Source: Ruminococcaceae bacterium R-25
GTDB lineage: Bacteria; Bacillota; Clostridia; Saccharofermentanales; Saccharofermentanaceae
Length of the DNA stretch: 64,000 nt
Assembly (NCBI GenBank): GCA_003149065.1
Contig: QGFZ01000004.1
Span: forward strand, 37,548 to 101,547
Direction of reading: 5' to 3'
Both the position numbers and the translations under genes were made by a program. Under the pieces are notes generated by a model. It was given only the letters and a program-made list of their open reading frames with translations. It was not told the DNA's origin and did not search any database. Shown in pieces: positions 24,028 through 33,141 of the stretch (position 1 is the first letter of the stretch; each line of letters opens with the position of its first letter).

Positions 24028-26400
24028 ATGAGCGAAGCTATGGAAACAAAGATGAATCTCGGACAATTAAAAGCAGGTGAATCCTGCATTGTTGATACTG
24101 TCGGCGGCGAAGGCGCGCTCCGTCAGCATTTTCTTGATATGGGCATTATCCCTGGCGCCGAGATAACTATCGTAAAGTTCGCGCCGATGGGGGACCCCGT
24201 CGAAGTCAGCATCCATGGCTATGAACTCACTTTAAGACTTGATGATGCACAAAAGATCGCAGTCACCAAAGCCGATAAGAAAGACACTGCCGAGCATCCC
24301 AAAAAGCGTAAGGAAAAGGTTGCGCACCCTAATCTCGGTGAGCCTGGCGTACACCACGATAAAAAGACTGAAAATCCGCTCCCGGATGACCACGTCTTAT
24401 CTTTCGCGCTCGTCGGAAACCAGAACAGCGGAAAGACCACGTTGTTCAACCGCCTGACGGGTTCCAACCAGCACGTCGGAAACTTTCCGGGCGTAACTGT
24501 CGACCGCAAGGACGGCGCCATTATAGGGCACCCCAACACTGTAATTACGGACCTTCCGGGCATCTACTCGATGTCACCCTATTCAAAGGAAGAGATCGTT
24601 TCGCGTGACTTCGTTCTCGATAACAAGCCGGACGCGATAATCAATATCGTCGACTCAACTAACATAGAGCGCAATCTGTATCTGACGATGCAACTCCTTG
24701 AGACCGGCCGCCCGGTCGTTGTCGCCCTCAATATGATGGACGAACTTACCGGTAACGGCGGATCTGTCGACATCAACCTGATGGAGCACATTCTGGGCGT
24801 TCCTGTCGTTCCGATCTCCGCTGCGAAGAACCAGGGTATCGACGAGCTCATCACCCACGCACTTCATATCGCCAAATACTGCGAAAAGCCTCTCGAGCAG
24901 GACTTCTGCCCGGACGGCAGCCCGATCCACGCTTCTATCCACGCGGTCGAGCACATTGTAGATGACAACGCCGAGAGATGCGGCCTGCCCTTAAGATTTG
25001 CAGCATGCAAAGCATTGGAAGGCGACCCGCTCATCCTCGAAAAGCTGAAGCTCGATGATAATGAGAGAGATCTCTTGGAGCACATCAGAGTAAAGCTCGA
25101 ACAGCAGTCAGGTCTTGATCCTTCTGAAGCAGTCGCAGACATGAGATTTTCCTACATCATGTCGCTCTGCAAGCAGGCAGTAATCAAGCCCAAGGAATCC
25201 AAAGAGCGCGCGAGATCCGAGAAGATCGACCGCATCCTCACAGGCAAATTCACTGCTATTCCGATCTTCATCGTCATCATGGGACTGGTATTCTTCCTGA
25301 CGTTCAACGTAATCGGCGCGGGCCTCCAGTGGCTTTTGGAGCAGGGAATCGACCTTCTTACCAACCTCACCGAAAAGGCACTCGTGGCAGGCGGCGTCAA
25401 CGACGTAATCCAGAGCCTGATAATCAAAGGTATTTTCGAAGGTGTCGGAAGCGTATTAAGCTTCCTGCCTATAGTAGTCGTAATGTTTTTCTTCCTCTCG
25501 CTTTTGGAAGACAGCGGATATATCGCGAGGATCGCATTCTTCATGGACAAGATCCTTAGAAAGATCGGTCTTTCCGGACGCTCGATCGTCCCGCTCCTCA
25601 TCGGCTTCGGCTGCACGGTTCCCGCCGTCATGTCGACAAGGACCCTGCCTTCCGACAGAGACCGTAAGATGACAGTAATCCTTACGCCTTTCATGAGCTG
25701 CACCGCAAAGCTCCCGATCTACGCATTCTTCGTAAATGCGTTCTTCCCGGGCAAAGGCGGCCTTGTCATAACAGGCCTTTATCTATTGAGCATCGTGGTC
25801 GGAATCCTCATCGCATTCGTCTATAAAAAGGTGCTCTTCAAAGGCGAAGCCGCACCGTTTGTCATGGAGCTTCCCAACTACAGATTGCCTTCAATGCGCA
25901 GCACTCTGCAGCTCATGTGGGAAAAGGCGAAAGACTTCCTCCAGAAGGCCTTCTCCGTTATCCTCATCGCGACAGTCGTTGTCTGGTTCCTCCAGAGCTT
26001 CGATATAAGATTCAATCTCGTAACCGATTCTCATCAGAGCATAATGGCCCTGATTGCAGGATTTATCGCGCCTGTCATGCAGCCTCTGGGCCTTGGCGAC
26101 TGGCGTATAGTAACTTCACTTATCAGCGGATTCATGGCAAAAGAGAGCGTTGTATCAGTACTGGAAGTCCTTTTCGGCGCTGAAGGCGGAATCACTGCAG
26201 TCTTAGGCTTTGTCGAAGCCGGCACGCTCCTTATCTTCAGCCTCCTTTACACGCCCTGCGTCGCAGCGATCGCATCGGTCAAGCGCGAACTCGGCTGGAA
26301 ATGGGCCGTCGCAGTCGTTCTCTGGCAGTGCATCCTCGCCTGGATCGTCAGCTTCCTGTTCAGGATCATCGTGCTCCTCTGCACGGGAGGTCTTTTATGA
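24028..26400 (+). CDS. feoB: FeoA-FeoB fusion iron(II) transporter
   Basis: A 790-residue ferrous iron uptake protein. Residues about 8-80 form a FeoA SH3-like domain (LRQHFLDMGIIPGAEITIVK); a Lys-rich linker leads to the FeoB G domain with G1 GNQNSGKTT, G2 Thr in FPGVTVDRK, G3 DLPG and G4 NMMD. The membrane part has both gate motifs, GFGCTVPAVM and FMSCTAKLPIYAFF. AAGAGGGG precedes ATG 24028; the upstream in-frame ATG 23926 lies before the promoters and is excluded. It is followed by the Cys-rich partner gene, overlapping by 4 bp. Confidence 0.95.
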   Translation: MSEAMETKMNLGQLKAGESCIVDTVGGEGALRQHFLDMGIIPGAEITIVKFAPMGDPVEVSIHGYELTLRLDDAQKIAVTKADKKDTAEHPKKRKEKVAHPNLGEPGVHHDKKTENPLPDDHVLSFALVGNQNSGKTTLFNRLTGSNQHVGNFPGVTVDRKDGAIIGHPNTVITDLPGIYSMSPYSKEEIVSRDFVLDNKPDAIINIVDSTNIERNLYLTMQLLETGRPVVVALNMMDELTGNGGSVDINLMEHILGVPVVPISAAKNQGIDELITHALHIAKYCEKPLEQDFCPDGSPIHASIHAVEHIVDDNAERCGLPLRFAACKALEGDPLILEKLKLDDNERDLLEHIRVKLEQQSGLDPSEAVADMRFSYIMSLCKQAVIKPKESKERARSEKIDRILTGKFTAIPIFIVIMGLVFFLTFNVIGAGLQWLLEQGIDLLTNLTEKALVAGGVNDVIQSLIIKGIFEGVGSVLSFLPIVVVMFFFLSLLEDSGYIARIAFFMDKILRKIGLSGRSIVPLLIGFGCTVPAVMSTRTLPSDRDRKMTVILTPFMSCTAKLPIYAFFVNAFFPGKGGLVITGLYLLSIVVGILIAFVYKKVLFKGEAAPFVMELPNYRLPSMRSTLQLMWEKAKDFLQKAFSVILIATVVVWFLQSFDIRFNLVTDSHQSIMALIAGFIAPVMQPLGLGDWRIVTSLISGFMAKESVVSVLEVLFGAEGGITAVLGFVEAGTLLIFSLLYTPCVAAIASVKRELGWKWAVAVVLWQCILAWIVSFLFRIIVLLCTGGLL

Positions 26401-26561
26401 TGACTCTTTTAGCGATCACCTGGAGGCCGGTAGATATAGTTCTTATTGTTGTTATCGCTCTTATCATAGCCGGTGCTGTCGTCCTTACTGTCCGCCGTAA
26501 GAAGAAGGGTTCATCCTGCTGCGGCGACTGCGCAAAATGCAGGAGCAGATGCCCGTCGTAA
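26397..26561 (+). CDS. FeoB-associated Cys-rich membrane protein
   Basis: A 54-residue protein with one transmembrane helix (VDIVLIVVIALIIAGAVVL), a basic stop-transfer RRKKK and a C-terminal SCCGDCAKCRSRC cluster. This matches the small partner that follows feoB in many Firmicutes. GGGAGG precedes the ATG, which overlaps the feoB stop. Confidence 0.85.
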   Translation: MMTLLAITWRPVDIVLIVVIALIIAGAVVLTVRRKKKGSSCCGDCAKCRSRCPS

Positions 26562-26652
26562 GAAATAATCTTGGTTTTGCGCCACGGCGCAAAGATATTA
26601 AGGCATGTTTTTCACCACCTTTTACGTCACTTTTTCGCTGGTTTTGCGCCAC

Positions 26653-26743
26653 TTTTTACACCACTTTGATATTATTTCGATTTGGTGTAAAAAATGGCCT
26701 GTTTTTTACACCATTTTGAAAATATATCGTTTTGGTGTAAAAA
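26653..26743. repeat. Two tandem intergenic palindromes, TTTTTACACCA type
   Basis: TTTTTACACCA at 26653 faces TGGTGTAAAAA at 26683, and the same arms recur at 26703 and 26733. Both loops are 19 nt and the period is exactly 50 bp. The loops are related but diverged. Confidence 0.85.
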
Positions 26744-26793
26744 CCGGGGACATTTGGTGGCACGGGCATGGGTTGGCACGGGCGATTGAAATA

Positions 26794-26825
26794 AAAAACG
26801 CGGCTCTTATTAGAACCGCGTTTTT
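26794..26825. terminator. Bidirectional terminator
   Basis: AAAAACGCGG and CCGCGTTTTT form a 10-bp perfect stem just after the glycosyltransferase stop at 26829 (minus strand); it could also serve the feo transcript. Confidence 0.85.
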
Positions 26826-26828
26826 ATG

Positions 26829-28139
26829 TTATGAAATCTTCCTGCTCTGTTGTCTTTGCGCGAATTCAGCACTGAGAGGAGATGTGGTGGCTTTGTGCTG
26901 GATCGGCTTCCAACCGGGATTTACGAAGAGAGCCGCAAATGCGATCGGAATATATGTAAGCATGAAGAGCGGGAAGGAAAATACTGAGAAGATCTTTCTC
27001 GCAAGGCCGGCATGGATGTTTTTCCATTCCGAGATGAGCGTGATGACGCCTAATACGAAAAGCATTGCGCAGGCGTTGAAGACGGTCTCGCCCATTGACC
27101 AGATGGCGATCATGATGTCGTTGCCTGTGATCGCGCCGATGATGCCGTAAAGGAGATTGCATACGATCGAGATAGCGGTAAGAAGGAATGCCGGCATGAT
27201 GTTCATTGTCATGTCGAATGCCGCGAAATTACCGTGGAACATCTCGTAGATCAGGTTTTTTCCATACTTCTGGAAAACCTGGATGTAGCCTCTTGCCCAG
27301 CGCATACGCTGAGTTACGGACTGCTTGAGAGATGTAGGCTGCTCGTCGTAGAAAACTGCGCTTCTGCAGAATGCGATCTTTTTGCCCTTGCAGATGCGGT
27401 TGATAGTAAACTCAATATCCTCTGTAAGGAGGTGGAAAGGCCAGCCGCCGATATCCTTGAGGACGCTGTCAGAGAAGAAGAATCCCGTGCCGGAAATAGC
27501 TGCGGAAGAACCGATCCTGTAACGTGAATAGTTAAGATACATTGATTCACGGAGGAACCAGAGGCCGTAGCCTGAGCTGATCCAGTTGTCACCGTAGTTC
27601 TTGGTTGCGCGGTAAGATGTGATCGCATCGTTGCCTGCGAGGTGGCACTTATGCATCTCTTCAATATAGTTAGGTGAGAGGATGTTGTCTGCGTCGAAAA
27701 CAAAGTATCCGTCGAAGCCCAAAGGATAATCGTACTTGATGTGCTTTAAGAGCATCTCGATCGCATAGCCCTTGCCGATGTACTTAGCGGATTTTCTTGT
27801 GTAAGCGACTGCGCCGTGGTCTGTTGCAACACCGTATGTGTTATCGGTGCAGTTGTCCGCCATTACGAAGGTCGTGATCTCGCCCTTATATGTCTGGTTG
27901 TTGATCGAATCGATGAGCTGGCCGATTACTGCTTCCTCATTTCTTGCGCAGATGAGAACTGCATAACGCTTGAGGTGCCTGTCGCAAAGTTCGTTATCAG
28001 CTTCAGTCTTGGTATTCTTAAGTCTTCTTCTGTCCCTGTTCTGGAACCAGACCGACAAAGGTACATACGCGAACTGATATGCGTAGCAAACTGCGAATAT
28101 CGCTGTGATGATGAAATTAATGATTCTGATAGTTTCCAT
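26829..28139 (-). CDS. Membrane glycosyltransferase family 2
   Basis: The 436-residue enzyme has an N-terminal transmembrane helix, a GT2 catalytic domain (FVMADNCTDNT, metal-binding DADN, GTGFFF, TEDIEF, QRMRW near residue 270) and three or four C-terminal membrane segments. The D,D,D,QxxRW pattern is that of processive or polysaccharide-type synthases such as poly-N-acetylglucosamine or cellulose synthase relatives. No accessory genes lie beside it, so the product is unknown. Start 28139 follows GGGGAGAAAGAG; the longer open frame to 28268 lacks a ribosome site. Confidence 0.85.
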   Translation of the reverse strand: METIRIINFIITAIFAVCYAYQFAYVPLSVWFQNRDRRRLKNTKTEADNELCDRHLKRYAVLICARNEEAVIGQLIDSINNQTYKGEITTFVMADNCTDNTYGVATDHGAVAYTRKSAKYIGKGYAIEMLLKHIKYDYPLGFDGYFVFDADNILSPNYIEEMHKCHLAGNDAITSYRATKNYGDNWISSGYGLWFLRESMYLNYSRYRIGSSAAISGTGFFFSDSVLKDIGGWPFHLLTEDIEFTINRICKGKKIAFCRSAVFYDEQPTSLKQSVTQRMRWARGYIQVFQKYGKNLIYEMFHGNFAAFDMTMNIMPAFLLTAISIVCNLLYGIIGAITGNDIMIAIWSMGETVFNACAMLFVLGVITLISEWKNIHAGLARKIFSVFSFPLFMLTYIPIAFAALFVNPGWKPIQHKATTSPLSAEFAQRQQSRKIS

Positions 28140-28380
28140 AGTCTCTTTCTCCCCGCGACCCATTATGGCACAGACTTTTTTAAAATGAAGTGTCGAAAAC
28201 CTTAAGATTTCCTTAAGATTGAGGCAATTTTTCGTGCAAAGTGGTCCGTAACGCTCTTTTTGAAACACACCTGTAACTTAACTGCCGCAAATACCCGTTT
28301 TCAGCCAGCCAAAGTATATGAAAACCCGCAAAATGCCTCCATTGAATCTGCTTACCAAATCCTTACATCTTTGTCACTTT

Positions 28381-28409
28381 TTGTATATGCGTTAAGGCGC
28401 GTATATAAT
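28381..28409 (+). promoter_or_regulatory. Promoter of the macro-domain gene
   Basis: TTGTAT (28381), 17-bp spacer, TATAAT (28404-28409). Confidence 0.6.
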
Positions 28410-28440
28410 AGGGAAAAACACGCAAGGATTTTTGACTGAA

Positions 28441-29625
28441 ATGGCTTTTCAGATAGTACGTAACGACATAACAAAGATCACCGCAGATGCGATCGTAAAC
28501 ACTGCCAATCCCGAACCGACATATATGGCGGGAACTGATAGCGCGATCTATCTTGCGGCAGGCGCTGATGAGCTTCTTTCTGAGCGCGCGAAAATAGGTT
28601 CTATCGCTGAAGGCGAAGTTGCAGTAACGCCCGCTTTTAACCTTGATGCAAAATACATTTTTCACACTGTCGGTCCCGTCTGGAACGGCGGCGGAGAAGG
28701 CGAAAAAGAAACGGTCAGAAAGTGCTACTTAAACTGCCTTAAAAAGGCCTGTGAACTCGGCATTGAGAGCATCGCATTTCCGCTTATTTCCACAGGCGTT
28801 TACGGCTTTCCAAAAGCTGAAGCATTGCTCATCGCAACATCAGTATTCAGCGAGTTTTTAGCTGATCATGAATTGGATATCACACTCGTTGTTTTCGACA
28901 ACGAATCATTTACTTTGTCAGGCAAGATCTTTGCCGGCGTAAACGAATATATCGACGAGAATTATGCCGCTGAAAAGATATCTGAAGAATACGGATTTAC
29001 CGGCGGTGCAGCATATGGTGCCGGGTTTGGCGCTGCAGCATCAGGTATCGGGTTTGAAAGCACAGCAGAAGAAGTATGCGAAGATAAAGAAGCAGCACTT
29101 ATTGAAGAGCGCGAAAATGAGCGTGAAGAGAGGCGCAACAGAAGGAAAAACCTGCTCCACAGCGTGCGCGATTACACCGGTCTTGAAGCGCGCGGCAAAA
29201 GCGCAGCGGCTTTGCCTGCTGCTTCAATGGCTCAAATGGAGGCAGCTTCCAAACCTCAAAGGTCTCTTGATGATGTGGTTAAAAACGTTTCGGAAACGTG
29301 GTCTCAAAGCCTTCTTCGCCTGATCACGGAAAAAGGTTATACGGATACCGAAGTCTATAAGCGTGCAAATGCTGACAGGAAGCTTTTTTCGAAGATCAGA
29401 TCCAACAAGGATTATCAGCCCAAGAAGGCTACGGCGCTTGCATTTGCACTTGCATTAAAGCTCAATATCGATGAGACAAAAGACCTGCTGGGCAGGGCCG
29501 GATATGCGCTCTCAAAATCCAGCATTACGGATATTATCGTCGAGTACTTTATCGAGAATCAGGTGTACGACATCATGACGATCAATCTCGCTCTTTACGA
29601 GCACAACGAGCCGCTGTTGGGATAA
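28441..29625 (+). CDS. Macro-domain protein with C-terminal HTH-like domain
   Basis: The 394-residue product has an ADP-ribose-binding macro domain in residues 1-165 (DAIVNTANP, AEGEVAVTPAFNL, PLISTGVYGFP). A charged, low-complexity linker follows (EERENEREERRNRRK), then a helical domain of about 120 residues (LLRLITEKGYTDTEVYKRA, IRSNKDYQPKKATALAFALAL) that resembles an Xre-type helix-turn-helix plus a helical tail. It may read ADP-ribose signals and bind DNA or a partner. The first loop has TANPEPTYMAG rather than the usual AANxxLxxGGG. TTG 28432 is an alternative start. Confidence 0.8.
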   Translation: MAFQIVRNDITKITADAIVNTANPEPTYMAGTDSAIYLAAGADELLSERAKIGSIAEGEVAVTPAFNLDAKYIFHTVGPVWNGGGEGEKETVRKCYLNCLKKACELGIESIAFPLISTGVYGFPKAEALLIATSVFSEFLADHELDITLVVFDNESFTLSGKIFAGVNEYIDENYAAEKISEEYGFTGGAAYGAGFGAAASGIGFESTAEEVCEDKEAALIEERENEREERRNRRKNLLHSVRDYTGLEARGKSAAALPAASMAQMEAASKPQRSLDDVVKNVSETWSQSLLRLITEKGYTDTEVYKRANADRKLFSKIRSNKDYQPKKATALAFALALKLNIDETKDLLGRAGYALSKSSITDIIVEYFIENQVYDIMTINLALYEHNEPLLG

Positions 29626-29663
29626 GGTCCTTTACTGTTAATCGGGGCGTTTTGCTGAAAGCT

Positions 29664-30368
29664 TTATAACTCAGTCTTTTCGCGGTTTCTGATCACGGTG
29701 CTTACCATAACGGCATCTTTAAAATCGTCATTTGAGATTCCGAGACGGGCGATGTCTTTTGCGACCGCTTCCTTATATAATGCGAGGCCTTCTTGAGAGA
29801 ATTCGTTGAAGATCACATATGTGCGTGCGTAGTCAAAAACAGCAGGAGCGATCCTCGCATTCATCCAGTCGATTATCTTATAATCCGAACCGTCATTTGG
29901 GAGCATGATATTAAGAAAATGCATGTCGAGATGGCATATGCAGGATTCATATTTTTCAGACAGGCGTTCGATAACGGGACGTATCTGATCCCACTGTTCG
30001 GGATCAAGTCCCATGTATGCGGTATCGATCAGGCGCGGCATCTTAATATCAGGAGATACAGGCGCCTGATGCACTTTGCAAAATGCATCACTCAGTATAT
30101 TAAACCCCTCGAGATAACCGTCCAGCACCTTCTTTTCGAGCTCGATGCCCTCAATAAGGTCCATACGGATAATGTGCGGATCGGAAGTCTCAAAGTAGCG
30201 TATGTCGGAAAGGCCTAAGCCTACAACAGTTTCCTGCTGCTGCATCTCAAAGCGGATCCACTCTTCGGGATATGTTGGTTTGTAGATCTTATATGCGTAA
30301 CCCTGATACTTGCAGACGTCAGCCTGGGCGCCTTTTCCGATCAATATCTGACTGCCGTCAAATTCCAT
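29664..30368 (-). CDS. Aminoglycoside phosphotransferase-fold kinase
   Basis: The 234-residue protein has an APH/choline-kinase fold: a Gly-rich loop IGKGAQADVCKY, Lys in YAYKIYK, catalytic HLDMHFLNIM and metal-binding IIDW. Such proteins phosphorylate small molecules, including antibiotics or sugars; the substrate is unknown. AGGAGA precedes the start, 18 bp after the stop of the solute-binding lipoprotein gene. Confidence 0.8.
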   Translation of the reverse strand: MEFDGSQILIGKGAQADVCKYQGYAYKIYKPTYPEEWIRFEMQQQETVVGLGLSDIRYFETSDPHIIRMDLIEGIELEKKVLDGYLEGFNILSDAFCKVHQAPVSPDIKMPRLIDTAYMGLDPEQWDQIRPVIERLSEKYESCICHLDMHFLNIMLPNDGSDYKIIDWMNARIAPAVFDYARTYVIFNEFSQEGLALYKEAVAKDIARLGISNDDFKDAVMVSTVIRNREKTEL

Positions 30369-30386
30369 GCGTTTCTCCTAAAAATA

Positions 30387-32732
30387 TCATTCAGTCAGAT
30401 AAGCTTTTGCTCTGCCGTTGATGATCTCGATTACTGCGCCTAAGTCTTTCTGGCCGCTGAAGTAAGCAGGCATTTCTTCCTTGATTATCAGCGAGATCGC
30501 GGGGTCGGACCTGTAGGTTGCCTCCGCCGAGCGGATGATCTGCTCGAATGCCGCGATATCTCTTTCCCTTGCTTCAATGGCAACGCCCATCTGGCGAAGG
30601 TCGGCTTCGTTAAAACCCATGTTGATGAGATGCTTTCTGTATGTGTTGTAGTGCTTGAGCTGGGTCTTTGAAGATGCGTTAAAAGATTCAACGTTTACCG
30701 GAATTGAATAGCCCGTTTCGGCATAGCCAGTCTGCATTTCAGGTGACATCAGGAGTTTAACGAACTCAACGCATCCGGCCTTATTCTTGGTTGCGTTGGA
30801 TACTGCGATGGAATTGACCGTAGCAGCATAAGGTCCTGTTGAATCTTCCGCAGGATATCCCAGAACGACTGCATCTGAGATCTGTGATTTGCCGAAACCG
30901 AAATAATCGTTCGTGCAGCTGAATGTATAGCTCGTAGCATGGATATCGTCGTCGAGCTTATCTACAACCTCCGTAGTCTCGTCCATGGGAATGCCGTCAA
31001 CGCTCATGTAGACGAACTTTGCGAGATTTTTGAACTTCGCATCGTTATAGTCCGGAGTCTCGCCTGCGTAGAAATGAACATCAGACATAAGGTTGTAGCA
31101 GAAGATGAAATACTCGGCTTTGTTCTTTTTGATGGGGTCGCTGCCGTTGCATACCGTCCTTACGAATTTCTCATATTCTTTGTAAGTAAAGCCAATCTGT
31201 CTTTCGCGCACGAAAGCTGAATCGCAGACGATGCCGGAGAGCCTGAAAGTCAGAGGCACCGTGTAGAGCTTGCCGCCGATCTTGTTTATCTCGAAAATGT
31301 TCTCGAAAACGCCTTCGCTCTCAATATCTTCTGAAAGATCCATAAACAGGGCAGGTTCAAAAGATGAAGTGAAAGCCGATCCGTTCATTATGAGGTCGGG
31401 GCCGTCGCCTGCGGCGATATCGACCTTCAGCTTATCGAACAAAGACCGCTGCCCCATAAGGCTCGTGGTGTACCAGTCCAGATCGTTGCTGCCCTTATAA
31501 TTATTGAGGTTGTAGCGCGAATCGAAAGTGACATAGTAATCAGAGTTTTCGTTATTAAACTTGCAGACAGCTTCTGCCGTGGTGTAGTCGAGCTGATCGA
31601 AGGAGGCGAGCTTTAATTCTTTCTTGCCTTCATTGGGATTCTTTTCGGCCTTCTCGAGAACGATTATCTTCGATTCCTTAACGGCTTCCTGATATTTCTC
31701 CATGTAGACGCTGCCGCCGAAAACGAACCTGTTTTCTTCGGAGTTATAGAGCTTTAATCTGCTGATAAGGTAAAGATTCGCATTGCACTTGTCGTAGTTG
31801 ATCAGGCGCTCAGTCGTCTTGTTTTCGAGATCGGCAACAGAGAGGCCGTCTTCATCGGCAACCATGGTCCCCAGGCCGTCGATATAGGAAGTGCTGTAAA
31901 TATTCGTTGTATTGAAGATCGCACTGATATCTTCCTTCTTTTCGTATGTGCCGGACTTAAGATCGATGACGAAATAGCCGGTTACGCTCCAGACAGGCAC
32001 GTTTGTGCTCATGAAAGGCAGCAGAACCTTTCCGTCTCCCTGTTCTACCATCGGGAAAGCGTTATTCCACAAGATCTCCGGATCTTTGATATTGATGGTC
32101 CTGGAACTGCCGTCGTCACCTACGATCACGAGCTCAATGGAAGCGTTATCGTCGTATCTGGCATAGGAAAAAGCGCTGTATCCGCCGGATCTTACAAAAC
32201 CCGGCCTTAAGTACATGCCGGTAAGCTTTTTTTCGAAAGAGCCGGTTTGCTCTCCGGTGGTCGGATCAATGAATGTGATGATGCTCTTGCTGCCGCCGGC
32301 TTCGTTATAGATCTCCCAGGGGATTATGACCTTATCGCCTGCGACGGAAGGCTCGCTGGACATGCTGATCTGGCCCTTGAACGAGGGGCTGTACTTTTTG
32401 CAGTCGTAGGTCAGAAGATGCGTTCCGTTTAAATCATAGACTTCGAGTGTGTCACCCTGATAAGGCGAGGGGTCATCAAGCTCATAATCGAAATCGTTCG
32501 GATAGGGCTTTGAATAATTAACATGGACGATCGCAAGATTCCTTATTATGCCTGCGAAACTTGAATTTAAAGAGTTATATTCAGATTCGTCGTAAGGAAG
32601 CTTTATTTCAACTGTCTTGGAATTGTACCAGGCAGCTTCCTTTTCCTTTTGCTTGTCCTTTTTGCAGCCTGCCATTCCAAGTGCCACGGAAAGCACCAGA
32701 AGAAGCGCCACAAACCGGTTCGTGCGTTTCAT
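30387..32732 (-). CDS. Large lipoprotein: N-terminal beta-rich domain plus solute-binding domain
   Basis: A 781-residue lipoprotein; the signal peptide ends at the lipobox GMAGC. Residues about 40-360 are beta-strand repeats of propeller-like character (HLLTYDCKKY, KVIIPWEIYN, GLSVADLENKTTERL). Residues about 372-781 form a family 1-type extracellular solute-binding domain (FDQLDYTTAEAVCKFNNENS, AAGDGPDLIMNG, SIPVNVESFN). Typical binding lipoproteins are 400-450 residues, so this is a fusion. No ABC permease gene is adjacent. The partial gene at 62997 encodes the same N-terminal domain type. Confidence 0.8.
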   Translation of the reverse strand: MKRTNRFVALLLVLSVALGMAGCKKDKQKEKEAAWYNSKTVEIKLPYDESEYNSLNSSFAGIIRNLAIVHVNYSKPYPNDFDYELDDPSPYQGDTLEVYDLNGTHLLTYDCKKYSPSFKGQISMSSEPSVAGDKVIIPWEIYNEAGGSKSIITFIDPTTGEQTGSFEKKLTGMYLRPGFVRSGGYSAFSYARYDDNASIELVIVGDDGSSRTINIKDPEILWNNAFPMVEQGDGKVLLPFMSTNVPVWSVTGYFVIDLKSGTYEKKEDISAIFNTTNIYSTSYIDGLGTMVADEDGLSVADLENKTTERLINYDKCNANLYLISRLKLYNSEENRFVFGGSVYMEKYQEAVKESKIIVLEKAEKNPNEGKKELKLASFDQLDYTTAEAVCKFNNENSDYYVTFDSRYNLNNYKGSNDLDWYTTSLMGQRSLFDKLKVDIAAGDGPDLIMNGSAFTSSFEPALFMDLSEDIESEGVFENIFEINKIGGKLYTVPLTFRLSGIVCDSAFVRERQIGFTYKEYEKFVRTVCNGSDPIKKNKAEYFIFCYNLMSDVHFYAGETPDYNDAKFKNLAKFVYMSVDGIPMDETTEVVDKLDDDIHATSYTFSCTNDYFGFGKSQISDAVVLGYPAEDSTGPYAATVNSIAVSNATKNKAGCVEFVKLLMSPEMQTGYAETGYSIPVNVESFNASSKTQLKHYNTYRKHLINMGFNEADLRQMGVAIEARERDIAAFEQIIRSAEATYRSDPAISLIIKEEMPAYFSGQKDLGAVIEIINGRAKAYLTE

Positions 32733-32848
32733 CCCTATTACCGTCCCATGAGTGATTTGCCTTTTTATTATACCTTCTATCTGCCTTATTAAAAGGTCAC
32801 GAGTTAGGCAATATTGATTTAGGCGGGCACGCCGCCGATCACAGGACA

Positions 32849-32961
32849 GTCAACTTTTTAGCTAGCAGTTTTCCGGATTTAGCTAGCAAAAAAGCTGGAT
32901 TTTCGCAAAATCCAACTTTTTGCCTAGCTGTTTTTCGATTTTTGCTAGCTGAAAAGTTGAC
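32849..32961. repeat. Large nested inverted repeat, AGCTAGC type
   Basis: The outer arms, GTCAACTTTTTAGCTAGCA and TGCTAGCTGAAAAGTTGAC, match at 18 of 19 positions. Inside is a perfect hairpin with TGGATTTT and AAAATCCA around CGC. The whole 113 bp can fold as one cruciform. The 409-bp gap 32733-33141 between divergent genes holds this and their promoters; no gene is supported. Confidence 0.85.
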
Positions 32962-33141
32962 CAGTGTTTTGCAGCCTGCCTTTAGCAGATCTGCTGCCAA
33001 AAAATGTCGCTTCCCGGGCGACCTTAAGCCCTCATTTTCCTCCTATACTGAAGCCACAACAAAACAGCCGCTGACGAAATAACGGCGGGAAGAAAAAGTA
33101 TCAGGCCCCATACACAGCGGGCAGAAAGTGAGGAAAATAAA

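Noticed and set aside
33024..33140. Hydrophobic minus-strand peptide upstream of the VWA gene
   Set aside because: It has a membrane-like stretch and basic tail, but no usable start or ribosome site, and its open frame overlaps the start of a well-supported gene.
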